Shown in pieces: positions 9,806 through 17,735 of a stretch of 64,000 nucleotides of DNA. The stretch is from Acidilutibacter cellobiosedens (GTDB lineage Bacteria > Bacillota > Clostridia > Tissierellales > Acidilutibacteraceae). Numbering within the stretch: position 1 is the stretch's first letter; the number at the start of each line of letters is the position of its first letter. The notes under the pieces are model-generated. The model saw only the letters and a list, made by a program, of their open reading frames with translations. It was not told the origin of the DNA and made no database searches. A program made the position numbers and the translations under genes. The stretch lies in the NCBI RefSeq assembly GCF_004103715.1, contig NZ_CP035282.1, positions 2,594,673 to 2,658,672 on the forward strand, in the 5' to 3' direction.

Positions 9806-10051
9806 TTATTAAAAAAAATAAAAGAAATACATGTAGTCGGAGTCTTAAACAGTAAAGAAGGGCTAAGAGATAAGCATGTCGAAATGCAGGATGAAGACTA
9901 TAAATTATTGGAATGGGTTCTTGGATTGACTAATCCAAATAATATCACATTGGAATATGGGGGACCGATGCCTCATTTTGAAGGCCGCAGCAATATAGAC
10001 GAGCTTGAGAGGCAGCTCGTCTGCTTAATGAATATATGCAAACATTATTGA
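9806..10051 (+). pseudogene. 3' remnant of a DUF692-like (MbnB/TglH-type) gene
   Basis: An open stretch without a start that ends at TGA 10049-10051. It translates to about 80 residues containing KEIHVVGVLNSKEGL, DKHVEMQDEDYKLLEWVLGL and TNPNNITLEYGGPMPHFEGR. The EIHxxG...D-H...LLEW...TLEYGGP order resembles the end of the DUF692 TIM barrel, a family of multinuclear iron enzymes that includes RiPP-modifying members. The N-terminal two thirds are absent, so it cannot be functional. It is one of the few plus-strand coding traces here. Family assignment is from memory of the motif pattern. Confidence 0.5.
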
Positions 10052-10071
10052 AATTTCCCCAGTCTAGGCAC

Positions 10072-10620
10072 CTACTTTATCAGCTTAGAGATTACTTTAA
10101 ACTCGGGAGTTCCTGCTTTCTTTAACAGATCAAATACTACCGTTTCTGTATTCGTTATTACCGCTCCCATATCTCTCATCAGAGATAAGCCGTTTTTGTG
10201 ATTTTCCTTAGTTCTTGAGCAAACCCCGTCACTTACAATAAACACATCATATCCGTTTTCAATTAAATCCTTTGCAGTTTGAAAAACACATACGTGGGTC
10301 TCCATTCCCGTAATTATGATCTTCTTTCTGCCTGTATTTTCAAGTTCTTTTTTAATTTCTTCAAGGTATGCTGAAAAATTTACTTTTTCAAATTTTTTTG
10401 CCGTTTTTAATCCTTCCTGCAGTTCAGGAACCGTACCGCCTAATCCCTTAGGATATTGTTCCGTATAAATTATAGGGAATTTCAGTTCTTCCGAAGCCGA
10501 AATCAAAATATTTGTCTTGTCAATTACCTGTTTCCCATATTTCATAACTTTTACAAGTTTGCCCTGAATATCAATAATAAGTAAAACAGCATCCTTCGTA
10601 TCCAAATTAAATCTGCTCAC
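10072..10620 (-). CDS. isochorismatase-like cysteine hydrolase
   Basis: A 182-residue hydrolase of the isochorismatase/nicotinamidase superfamily. The expected Asp-Lys-Cys catalytic triad is visible as D17 in LLIIDIQG, K79 in KFEKVNFSA and C111 in GMETHVCVFQTA. It resembles the stand-alone YcaC-like enzymes of unknown substrate more than pyrazinamidase. It follows bcp on the same strand, separated by a perfect 18-bp inverted repeat. It may use its own promoter. The physiological substrate is unknown. Confidence 0.88.
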   Translation of the reverse strand: MSRFNLDTKDAVLLIIDIQGKLVKVMKYGKQVIDKTNILISASEELKFPIIYTEQYPKGLGGTVPELQEGLKTAKKFEKVNFSAYLEEIKKELENTGRKKIIITGMETHVCVFQTAKDLIENGYDVFIVSDGVCSRTKENHKNGLSLMRDMGAVITNTETVVFDLLKKAGTPEFKVISKLIK

Positions 10621-10651
10621 CTTTCATGCCTCCTTCAATTTTCTCTACAAA

Positions 10652-10695
10652 AGTATAATAACATTGATAAGCAACGGTATCAATGTTATTATACT
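10652..10695. terminator. perfect 18-bp inverted repeat between bcp and the hydrolase gene
   Basis: Arms at 10652-10669 and 10678-10695 (AGTATAATAACATTGATA and its exact complement) flank an 8-base loop. It lies between the bcp stop (10717) and the hydrolase start (10620). In the minus direction a short TTTTG follows, so it could be a terminator for bcp. The full symmetry would also suit an operator for the downstream gene. Confidence 0.6.
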
Positions 10696-10716
10696 CTCTC
10701 ATATGTGATTGAAATA

Positions 10717-11205
10717 TTAAGATTGCAAGTTATTCTTAACAAATTTTAAAACATTATTGGCATGTTCCGCTACTTTTACTTTCCTGTATTCCTTTACCAA
10801 TATTCCTTTTTTGTCTATTATAAATGTACTTCTTTCAGTTGAAAAGCCGTTTTCTTCCTTACCGCTCTTTGGCTTAAGTACACCATATAGATTGTGTATT
10901 TCCCCGCTTTCATCACTAATCAATGGAAAAGGAATACCGAGATCGTTGCAAAAACTTTCATGAGATTTTGCACTGTCTCTGCTTATTCCTAAAATCTCAG
11001 TATCCGCTGCTTCAAATTCAGGATATAAATCCGTAAAATCCATAGCTTCAAGAGTACAGCCAGGAGTGTTATCCTTAGGATAAAAATAAAGGATCACATT
11101 CTTCTTGCCGATAAAATCAGAAAGTTTCATATCATCATTATTTTTTGATTTAAAAGTAAAATCCAGAGCCTTCTCTCCTACAACAGTTTTAATATTTTCA
11201 TCCAT
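10717..11205 (-). CDS. bcp: thiol peroxidase of the Bcp/PrxQ peroxiredoxin family
   Basis: A 162-residue peroxiredoxin that reduces hydroperoxides. The peroxidatic Cys is C50 in the motif YFYPKDNTPGCTLEAMDF, followed by the conserved Arg in GISRDSAKSHESF. The usual PrxQ resolving cysteine five residues after C50 is absent (it is Met). A cysteine in FCNDLGIP could serve, or the enzyme may be 1-Cys. The start is the ATG giving MDENIK, eight bases after GAGGTG; the GTG three codons upstream overlaps that ribosome site. Confidence 0.92.
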   Translation of the reverse strand: MDENIKTVVGEKALDFTFKSKNNDDMKLSDFIGKKNVILYFYPKDNTPGCTLEAMDFTDLYPEFEAADTEILGISRDSAKSHESFCNDLGIPFPLISDESGEIHNLYGVLKPKSGKEENGFSTERSTFIIDKKGILVKEYRKVKVAEHANNVLKFVKNNLQS

Positions 11206-11264
11206 AAAATTCACCTCATTTCATTAAACTATTACCCTGTTTTGAGGTAAATAAAACTTAAATA

Positions 11265-11507
11265 TTAAGAAAGTAAAAATGCGGACAACCCAATTGAATA
11301 AAAACTTATTATCAATACCGTAACTACTATCAATATGGATGCTGTGAAGCCTACAATAGCCACAACAATTGTCTTCCACCAAATAGGCATCTTGTTATAC
11401 CTCGTTTTGATAACTATTATCCCTATGATAAATAAAATAATGCAGACAGCCAAAACAGGAACCGAAACATTTATTAACGCAAAATCAAATATCCTTCTTA
11501 TCGTCAC
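11265..11507 (-). CDS. small two-helix membrane protein of unknown function
   Basis: An 80-residue protein with two strongly hydrophobic helices (about residues 16-34, VLAVCIILFIIGIIVIK, and 46-72, IVVAIVGFTASILIVVTVLI) separated by a basic KTRYNKMPIWWK loop. The start appears to be GTG after GGGAG. It lies between the ABC-F gene and bcp on the same strand. I do not recognise a family. Its size fits a small membrane protein or a transporter-associated peptide. Confidence 0.6.
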   Translation of the reverse strand: MTIRRIFDFALINVSVPVLAVCIILFIIGIIVIKTRYNKMPIWWKTIVVAIVGFTASILIVVTVLIISFYSIGLSAFLLS

Positions 11508-11554
11508 CTTTGATCCACTCCCTCTGATTCATTGGGAAAACACATGGAATGATT

Positions 11555-13234
11555 TCATTTATTTAAATCTTCTTTAATGTCTTTCATCTTTTTTACAACA
11601 TCAAAATATTTTCTTTCCAGTTCAGTCTTTTTCTCTTCTTTACAACTGCTGATTTTAAAAGAAATATAAGAAAGTTCCATTTCCAGTTTGAAAAGTTCTT
11701 CTTTTTTATTAATATCACTATTACTGGTATTCAGCCAGCTTTTTTTATCAATATAGTAATTATATCCTCCCTCATATTTAGTAAATCCTTCATTGCTTAT
11801 TTCCCATATTTCCTGAGCCATTTTGTTTATAAAATATCTGTCATGAGAAACAAATAATATTGCTCCGTCATATTCCGAAAGGGCATCTTCTATTATTTCC
11901 TTTGTAGGAATGTCAAGAAAATTTGTAGGTTCGTCGAGAATAAGAACATTGGTTTTCTCAAGAAGTATTTCGGCAAAGGAAACTTTAACTTTTTCTCCGT
12001 AACTCAAATCCCAAAGTTTCTTATAGATATCGTCTCCTTTAAAAAGTAAGCTCCCCAAAATATTTCTTATTGAACTTTCGTCAAAGGAAATCCTCTTCAA
12101 ATTATCTAATACTGTCATGTCCATATCCAAATTTTCAAGTTCCTGAGAAAAATATCCTATCTTTGCCGACGGGGATATATAAATTTCCCCATCAATTTTT
12201 ATTTTTCCTATTATTCCTTTAAGAAAAGTACTCTTTCCCACTCCGTTTTTCCCTATAATAGCTACTTTTTTATTCTTATACAAATCAAAGCTTATATCTT
12301 TAAACAGTACCTTATCGTAGGATTTTGACAACTTTCTCCCTTTAATTAAAATATCTCCGGTTTTTTCTTCATCCCTTTTGAACTTTATATTAACATTTTT
12401 AGGTACGAAAGGCTTTTCTTTTTCCTCCATATTTTTAATTCTTGATATTATAGCTTTTGATCTTTTAGCAACCTTAGCAGACTTATGCCTTTGGAAATCA
12501 TTTTGGGACATATTATTGTATCTCTTGGATTTTTCCATATGTTTCCTTGCCGCTTTCTCCAACTCTTTTCTTTTATTTATATATTGATGATATTCAAGTT
12601 TTATTCTCTCTGTTTCCTCTTTTTTTTGATTATAATAGAAAGTATAATTTCCACTATATTCTTTTATTGTTTTATTTTCTAATTCAAATATTTGTGAAAC
12701 GGTATTATTGAGGAAATACCTATCATGAGTCACTATGAAAACTGCCCCTTTGAAGTTTTTGATAAAATTTTCAAGCCATTGAATTGTTTCATAATCCAAA
12801 TGGTTTGTAGGTTCATCCATTATAAGTATGTCGGGGTTCTGAAGAAGAAGCTTTATAATATATAACTTAGTTTTTTCTCCTCCGCTCAAAGTTTCTATAG
12901 GACGATTTTCAGCACCATTCAATTCAAATTTTTTAAGCAATTCAAGAAACTTTCCATAGCTTTCACTTTTATTGACAATCTGATTAACACATTCAAAATT
13001 TTTATCGTTACGTAAAAAAAGATTCTGAGGCAGATATCCCCATCTTCCGTTAATTTTAACACTTCCCGAATCCTTTTCTGTTTGAGAAGTAATTATTTTT
13101 AAAAGTGTAGTCTTGCCAATCCCGTTTTTTCCTATCAATCCAACCTTGTCATTTTTATATAATTTAAAGGAAATATCCTTTAACAATTCTCTGTCCCCAA
13201 TGGACTTTGATACGTTTTTTATCTCCAATAACAT
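11555..13234 (-). CDS. ABC-F family ATPase, probable ribosome-protection/translation factor
   Basis: Two ATP-binding domains on one chain without membrane helices, the ABC-F layout. Domain 1 has GKNGIGKTT, LSGGEK and LIMDEPTNHLD; domain 2 has GKNGVGKST, LSYGEK and LILDEPTNFLD. A basic linker between them (about residues 230-290, KRYNNMSQNDFQRHKSAKVAKRS) is the arm that reaches the ribosomal peptidyl-transferase centre in this family. The start is the ATG giving MLLEIKN, eight bases after GGGAGGAG. A long leader with two small ORFs and two hairpins precedes it, as in antibiotic-inducible ABC-F genes. The specific drug class cannot be told. Confidence 0.88.
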   Translation of the reverse strand: MLLEIKNVSKSIGDRELLKDISFKLYKNDKVGLIGKNGIGKTTLLKIITSQTEKDSGSVKINGRWGYLPQNLFLRNDKNFECVNQIVNKSESYGKFLELLKKFELNGAENRPIETLSGGEKTKLYIIKLLLQNPDILIMDEPTNHLDYETIQWLENFIKNFKGAVFIVTHDRYFLNNTVSQIFELENKTIKEYSGNYTFYYNQKKEETERIKLEYHQYINKRKELEKAARKHMEKSKRYNNMSQNDFQRHKSAKVAKRSKAIISRIKNMEEKEKPFVPKNVNIKFKRDEEKTGDILIKGRKLSKSYDKVLFKDISFDLYKNKKVAIIGKNGVGKSTFLKGIIGKIKIDGEIYISPSAKIGYFSQELENLDMDMTVLDNLKRISFDESSIRNILGSLLFKGDDIYKKLWDLSYGEKVKVSFAEILLEKTNVLILDEPTNFLDIPTKEIIEDALSEYDGAILFVSHDRYFINKMAQEIWEISNEGFTKYEGGYNYYIDKKSWLNTSNSDINKKEELFKLEMELSYISFKISSCKEEKKTELERKYFDVVKKMKDIKEDLNK

Positions 13235-13249
13235 ATATTCATCTCCTCC

Positions 13250-13288
13250 CAAAAAAATACAGCTATAGATTTACAATCTATAACTGTA
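13250..13288 (-). terminator. attenuator terminator directly before the ABC-F ribosome site
   Basis: A 14-bp stem (13258-13271 with 13275-13288, one G-U pair, 3-base loop) followed in the minus direction by a run of seven T and then GGGAGGAG. When formed it would stop transcription just before the ABC-F start codon. The upstream reading frame at 13278-13337 ends inside the first arm, so a stalled ribosome could prevent the hairpin. Confidence 0.8.
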
Positions 13289-13337
13289 TTTTGTAACTAA
13301 TATAAAAATCTTGCTTTCCCTCAATTAACACTTTCAT
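13278..13337 (-). CDS. 19-codon leader peptide overlapping the attenuator
   Basis: ATG follows AAGGG by five bases and encodes MKVLIEGKQDFYISYKIQL. Its TAG stop lies within the ascending arm of the terminator hairpin. The placement is typical of ribosome-mediated attenuation, where drug-stalled or slow translation changes the RNA fold and allows read-through into the resistance gene. Coding is inferred from the start, ribosome site and position; there is no homology evidence. Confidence 0.45.
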   Translation of the reverse strand: MKVLIEGKQDFYISYKIQL

Positions 13338-13465
13338 AGAAACCCTTTTTTATAACCCATAAGAAAGTTTCATTTTCCCTAATATATATTTGACCTAATG
13401 AGTTTTAAAAAGATTCCTTAATTTGTTTATGCCTCGATAGAAACTTTTTTACAAAAAATATAAAA

Positions 13466-13489
13466 ACTATGAACACACAAGTTCATAGT
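13466..13489 (-). terminator. second, upstream terminator-like hairpin in the ABC-F leader
   Basis: Arms ACTATGAAC (13466-13474) and GTTCATAGT (13481-13489) with a 6-base loop, followed in the minus direction by TTTTATATTTTTTG. This is a plausible intrinsic terminator midway between the promoter and the ABC-F gene, giving two successive stop points in the leader. Confidence 0.6.
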
Positions 13490-13540
13490 CCTCTTTTCAA
13501 TATTTAATATATATATCATACAGAAACGGACATATAAACC

Positions 13541-13600
13541 TTATATATAAAAACATCCTATTGAGTTTTCATAATATATAATGCTTACATGTATTCTCAC
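13541..13600 (-). CDS. first leader peptide of the ABC-F transcript
   Basis: A GTG start nine bases after GGGAGG opens a 19-codon frame encoding MRIHVSIIYYENSIGCFYI. It lies immediately downstream of the predicted promoter and upstream of the first hairpin. The strong ribosome site in an otherwise non-coding leader argues that it is translated. Function as an antibiotic sensor is inference. Confidence 0.45.
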   Translation of the reverse strand: MRIHVSIIYYENSIGCFYI

Positions 13601-13629
13601 CGATTTGTACCTCCCATATTTATATCCTT

Positions 13630-13658
13630 ATATTATCATAATTTTAATAATAAATCAA
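13630..13658 (-). promoter_or_regulatory. sigma-A promoter of the ABC-F leader transcript
   Basis: On the minus strand a -35 TTGATT (13653-13658) and a -10 TAATAT (13630-13635) are 17 bases apart. This gives a leader of almost 400 nt before the ABC-F start, containing two small frames and two hairpins. Confidence 0.65.
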
Positions 13659-13679
13659 CAAATTGAAATTACTCATCCC

Positions 13680-14393
13680 TCATTCTATTTCAAACCAATT
13701 TACAGACCTGTCCTCTTTAAATCCTAAGGACTTGGCAAGCTTTATAGAATTTTCGTTTTCCTGTTCAATATGGGCAAAGGGTAATTTACCTTCATTCCTT
13801 ATTTTCTTGATAACATCCAAAGTTACAGATTTTCCATAACCTTTTTTTCTGTATTCGGGAAGAACATGTAAAAAGCCTACCGCACCGTCATCCTGAGTTA
13901 TACACCAAGCTGCTAACTTCCCGGAACTGTGTATCCCCGAGCTTAATCCTTTTTTAATTCTATCCTTAACATATTCAACTGATATGTATTCCTTGTAATC
14001 GGAATTTTGATAAATAAAATCCGCATCATCTGTTTTTAAATCGGATGTAGCATGTTTAATATCCGGCAATAATATATCTTTCGGAACAAAAAATCTCATA
14101 GTAGATAATTCCCATTTGATTTTACTTCCTTTAGTTAAAATAGGAATCATCCAATCCTCTATTATTGCAAAGCATTTATCATCAATCTTTAATTTTTCTT
14201 TTACGGCTTCCAATTCTTCCTTTGAATCGGAACTTATATAAACCCAGTTTCTATCGCTTCTTCCCTTAGCAATAACGGAATTCCCTACTTTTTCAATATA
14301 AGAAACAGGGTAATCATTCATAAAATTTATCATATTTATATTTTTAACTAAATCCTTTTGTAAATAATTCAAAATATCATTTATATTTTCCAT
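13680..14393 (-). CDS. GNAT-family acetyltransferase with N-terminal extension
   Basis: A protein of about 237 residues. The C-terminal part is a GNAT/FR47-type domain with the acetyl-CoA loop EYRKKGYGKSVT, followed by HIEQENENSIKLAKSLGFK. The N-terminal half resembles a degenerate GNAT fold, as in two-domain acetyltransferases. I favour the ATG giving MENINDILNYL, about ten bases after GAAGAG; an upstream TTG lacks a ribosome site. The acceptor substrate is unknown. The ABC-F promoter begins directly after its stop. Confidence 0.8.
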   Translation of the reverse strand: MENINDILNYLQKDLVKNINMINFMNDYPVSYIEKVGNSVIAKGRSDRNWVYISSDSKEELEAVKEKLKIDDKCFAIIEDWMIPILTKGSKIKWELSTMRFFVPKDILLPDIKHATSDLKTDDADFIYQNSDYKEYISVEYVKDRIKKGLSSGIHSSGKLAAWCITQDDGAVGFLHVLPEYRKKGYGKSVTLDVIKKIRNEGKLPFAHIEQENENSIKLAKSLGFKEDRSVNWFEIE

Positions 14394-14495
14394 GTCATAT
14401 GCACTCTTCTTTCTTAGTCTAATCAAATTTTATTTTAAAAGTCTGTTCAATTTCTCCAAGATTGATAATCCAAAAATAATTTCTCACAACTCCCC

Positions 14496-14999
14496 TCAAT
14501 TTATTTGACACACATATGAAAACACTTCATATATCTCGGGATATTCAAACAAAATCCCGCTTTTCAACATTTGCTTAAATTCAGCGGAAGTAACCCATTT
14601 TACCTCATCTACTTCATCTTTCTGAAGTACAAAATTTTCAGTACTCATATCTATTCTGACAAGATATAAATCCCATATTAAATTCGAATTATTTCTAAAT
14701 ATTCTGCGTATAAAACTGCAGTCCTTTTTATCTACGGCAATTCCCAACTCTTCATGTATTTCACGAATACATCCTTCAAGAGAACTTTCTCCTGAAATCA
14801 TTCTACCGGTAGTTAAAGCCCATATGCCCGGCAGTACTTCACAGTTTTCACTTCGTTTCTGTATCAATATATGATTGTCCGGATTAATGATCCATGCCTC
14901 CATAGCTAAATGGTACTCCTTCTTTGAAAAGATACTTCCCTTTGATACCTTTTTACCCGTTGATTTTCCTTTTTCATCGTAAATATCCCAAAGTTCCAT
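14496..14999 (-). CDS. Nudix hydrolase
   Basis: A 167-residue Nudix protein. The Nudix box is complete: G at GRMISGE, then seven residues and REIHEELGI, which binds the metal and cleaves a diphosphate bond. The N-terminus MELWDIYDEKGKSTGKK resembles the YfcD/IPP-isomerase-like branch, whose members act on nucleoside or isoprenoid diphosphates. The substrate cannot be assigned. ATG follows AAGGGGATAGATT. It appears monocistronic. Confidence 0.88.
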   Translation of the reverse strand: MELWDIYDEKGKSTGKKVSKGSIFSKKEYHLAMEAWIINPDNHILIQKRSENCEVLPGIWALTTGRMISGESSLEGCIREIHEELGIAVDKKDCSFIRRIFRNNSNLIWDLYLVRIDMSTENFVLQKDEVDEVKWVTSAEFKQMLKSGILFEYPEIYEVFSYVCQIN

Positions 15000-15052
15000 A
15001 ATCTATCCCCTTCTCGCCATAAAGTATTCACTATCTTACTAAATTATTGTAC

Positions 15053-15150
15053 CATATTTTTTATCTCATTTTCGATTCCCTTTATTCCAAATTCATCAAA
15101 ATGTTGTACACTATTATACTATTATACTATTGTAATCTTACACTCACATC
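15053..15150 (-). mobile_element. remnant of an ISLre2-type element end
   Basis: The stretch matches the 5' end and outer border of the ISLre2-like transposase at 58131-58318. Shared segments include ATCTCATTTTC, CAAAATGTTGTACACTATTATAC and TGTAATCTTACACTCAC, with about 100 bp missing between the coding start and the element border. It contains only the first codons of the transposase and is inert. Confidence 0.6.
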
Positions 15151-15316
15151 ATTATGGTATACTTACGTGTTTGCTGTAAAATAAAATTACCCAATATTGC
15201 AAAGTAGAATTCCCCACTTTTGCAGAGGTAATTTCCCCAATATTGCAAATGCCATTGCAGACATCTGACCAATATATTATCCTTGTAATTGATTAGATTG
15301 CAAGGAGGAAATGGAG

Positions 15317-16843
15317 ATGCTAACAATGGCACAAATATATGATATCAGAAAACTTTACTTTGAGGAAGGGAAAAATATATCTCAAATATCCCGTGAAACC
15401 GGTTATGACAGAAAAACAATAAGGGAGTATATTAATAAAAATGATTGGAACAAGCCTGTTCCTGCAGTTAAAACAAATATGGAATTTTCTAAACTTGATC
15501 CTTACAAGTCAATTATTACCCAATGGCTGGAGAATGATAAGAAAGCAAAAAAGAAACAACGTCATACAGCCACCAGGGTCTATAACAGACTGAAAGAAGA
15601 AATCGAAGGTTTTGACTGTTCTTACCGGACAGTAGCGGCTTTTGTAACATTAAAGAAAAAGGAAATTTTTCATACCGAAAAAGAAGGATATTTGCCGTTG
15701 GAGCACCCTGCGGGTGAAGCACAGGTTGATTTCGGGGATGCACAGTTTTATGAAAATGGCGTACTTCATGACGGAAAATATCTGAATGTATCTTTCCCAT
15801 ACAGTAATCAGGGATATCTTCAGTTATTCTATGGAGAAAATATTGAATGTTTGTTGGAAGGATTGAAAGCAATATTCGAATATATAGGAGGTGTTCCAAC
15901 CCGGTTATGGTTTGACAATACGAAGACGATTGTAACCAAAATACTGAAAGAAGGAAGCCGTAACCTGACTGAAAAATTCATGAGATTTCGGGAACATTAC
16001 GGTTTTGATACTGTATTCTGTAATCCTGAGGCAGGGCATGAAAAGGGGAATGTTGAATCAAAAGTAGGATACCACAGGAGAAATATGTTAGTCCCCATTC
16101 CGAGATTTCAGGAATTAAGGAAATATAACGAGGAATTACTTGTCAAATGTAATGAAGACGGAAACAGGGAGCATTACAGAAAATCAGATTTTATCAGTAA
16201 ATTGTTTGAAGAAGATAAAAAGAATTTTTTACCGCTGCCTGCAACAGAGTTTGATACAGCAGGATATCATATAGTACATACAAACGGATATGGGCGATTT
16301 TATTTAAACAATGGATTACATGAATATTCCGTTTCACCAAAATACGCAAATACCCGTGTTGTAATCAAAGTCACATCTTCATATGTGATACCTATGGATG
16401 AAAATCAAAACGAAATTGTTCGGCACAAAAGATTATACGGAGATCATAAACAGCAAAGCATGAAGTGGCTTCCCTATCTGAGGCAACTTGCTAAACGGCC
16501 TGGGGCATTAAAATACAGCGGTATCTATAACATTATGCCGGAAGATATGAAGAAATACCTGGATAAATGTAAAAGAAGCGAGAGAGGGAAGATACTATCC
16601 GTAATAGCTTCATTAACAGAGAAAAATGGTTTTGAGAATGCAGCACAAACAGTAACCCAAGTACTATGTTATGATGCAGTGGATGTAGACAGCCTGATAA
16701 GCATGCACAGGCATTTATGCAGTGAGATAAGGGAATTACCTCCGATGAAAACAGAAAGCAGAATACCCCGACTGAAACCTACGAAAACAGATTTATCAAA
16801 GTATGATAAGGCATTGAAAAAATGGGGTAAAAGGACATGTTAG
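15317..16843 (+). CDS. istA: IS21 transposase IstA
   Basis: A DDE recombinase of about 508 residues. An N-terminal helix-turn-helix (IYDIRKLYFEEGKNISQISRETGYDRKTIREYI) binds the ends. The catalytic core has Asp in EAQVDFGDAQF, Asp in LWFDNTKT and Glu in GHEKGNVESKVGYHRRN. I choose the ATG giving MLTMAQIYD, eight bases after AAGGAGG. Its last codons overlap istB by seven bases, the usual IS21 coupling. Confidence 0.95.
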   Translation: MLTMAQIYDIRKLYFEEGKNISQISRETGYDRKTIREYINKNDWNKPVPAVKTNMEFSKLDPYKSIITQWLENDKKAKKKQRHTATRVYNRLKEEIEGFDCSYRTVAAFVTLKKKEIFHTEKEGYLPLEHPAGEAQVDFGDAQFYENGVLHDGKYLNVSFPYSNQGYLQLFYGENIECLLEGLKAIFEYIGGVPTRLWFDNTKTIVTKILKEGSRNLTEKFMRFREHYGFDTVFCNPEAGHEKGNVESKVGYHRRNMLVPIPRFQELRKYNEELLVKCNEDGNREHYRKSDFISKLFEEDKKNFLPLPATEFDTAGYHIVHTNGYGRFYLNNGLHEYSVSPKYANTRVVIKVTSSYVIPMDENQNEIVRHKRLYGDHKQQSMKWLPYLRQLAKRPGALKYSGIYNIMPEDMKKYLDKCKRSERGKILSVIASLTEKNGFENAAQTVTQVLCYDAVDVDSLISMHRHLCSEIRELPPMKTESRIPRLKPTKTDLSKYDKALKKWGKRTC

Positions 16844-17562
16844 ATAAAGAAATCAGAGAATGCTGTAAACGTCTCAGATTAAGTCAAAACCTGGCAGAAC
16901 AGGCACAGACAACGGAAGGGGAAAATCATCAGGAATTTTTACTTAAACTACTGCAGGAAGAAATAGAACACAGAAAAACAGCAAGAATAGATAAACTAAT
17001 AAGCAAGGCAGGATTCTATAGTATAAAAACATTTAACGGATTCAAGTTTGATGAAATAAGCCTGCCTCCAGGTGTTACACCGGAGTATTTAAAGGAGTTA
17101 AAGTTTTGTGAAAGCAAAACAAATATCATAATGTACGGAAATGTAGGTACAGGGAAAACTCACTTATCCATAGCATTAGGAGTAGAAGCTTGTAAAAAAG
17201 GGATGGAAACCCGTTTTTACCGTACGGCAGCATTAGTTAACAGACTGTCGGAAGCAAAGAAAGAAGGAACCTTAAGCAGTTTTATGAAAAAGATTATGAA
17301 AGCGGAACTGATTATATGTGATGAATGGGGATATGTACCCCTTGATGTAACAGGAGCCCGGCTGTTGTTTGAACTTATATCCGAATGCTATGAACAAAGA
17401 ACACTGATTATAAACACTAATATTGAATTTTCAAGATGGATAAATGTTTTTTATGATAAAGATATGACAGCCGCAATACTGGATAGAGTTTTACACCACT
17501 GTCACCTGCTGCTTTTCCCCGGGGAGAGCAACAGGATGAGAGAATCAAGTATTTCGGCTTAG
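16837..17562 (+). CDS. istB: IS21 helper ATPase IstB
   Basis: A 241-residue AAA+ helper ATPase that selects target DNA and stimulates IstA. Walker A is YGNVGTGKTHLSIALG and Walker B is ELIICDEWGYVPLD, followed by the NTNIEFSRW sensor-1 segment of the DnaC/IstB group. The start codon lies within the end of istA. The frame is intact. Confidence 0.95.
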   Translation: MLDKEIRECCKRLRLSQNLAEQAQTTEGENHQEFLLKLLQEEIEHRKTARIDKLISKAGFYSIKTFNGFKFDEISLPPGVTPEYLKELKFCESKTNIIMYGNVGTGKTHLSIALGVEACKKGMETRFYRTAALVNRLSEAKKEGTLSSFMKKIMKAELIICDEWGYVPLDVTGARLLFELISECYEQRTLIINTNIEFSRWINVFYDKDMTAAILDRVLHHCHLLLFPGESNRMRESSISA

Positions 17563-17735
17563 TAACCGCAGAATAAAAAGTTGAAAGATGGCTGCAATGA
17601 TCAAAAATTCCCCACCTATGGGGTGAGGAAAAAAATTTGCAAAAGTGAGGAATTTCCTCTTGCAAAAAACAACTTACGTTTTGATAAATAAAAGATCATG
17701 TTTATTTTATTCAAAGAAGCATCTTCACTATTTGC

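Larger units (their letters stand above)
15168..17671 (+). mobile_element. complete IS21-family insertion sequence (copy 1)
   Basis: A 2504-bp element bounded by imperfect inverted repeats that begin TGTTT and end AAACA. It contains internal repeats of a TTTGCA-type motif near both ends. It is flanked by an exact 7-bp direct repeat, ACTTACG, at 15161-15167 and 17672-17678, the target duplication expected of IS21 elements. It carries overlapping istA and istB, both open, so it may be active. It inserted in the gap beside an ISLre2 remnant. Confidence 0.92.
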
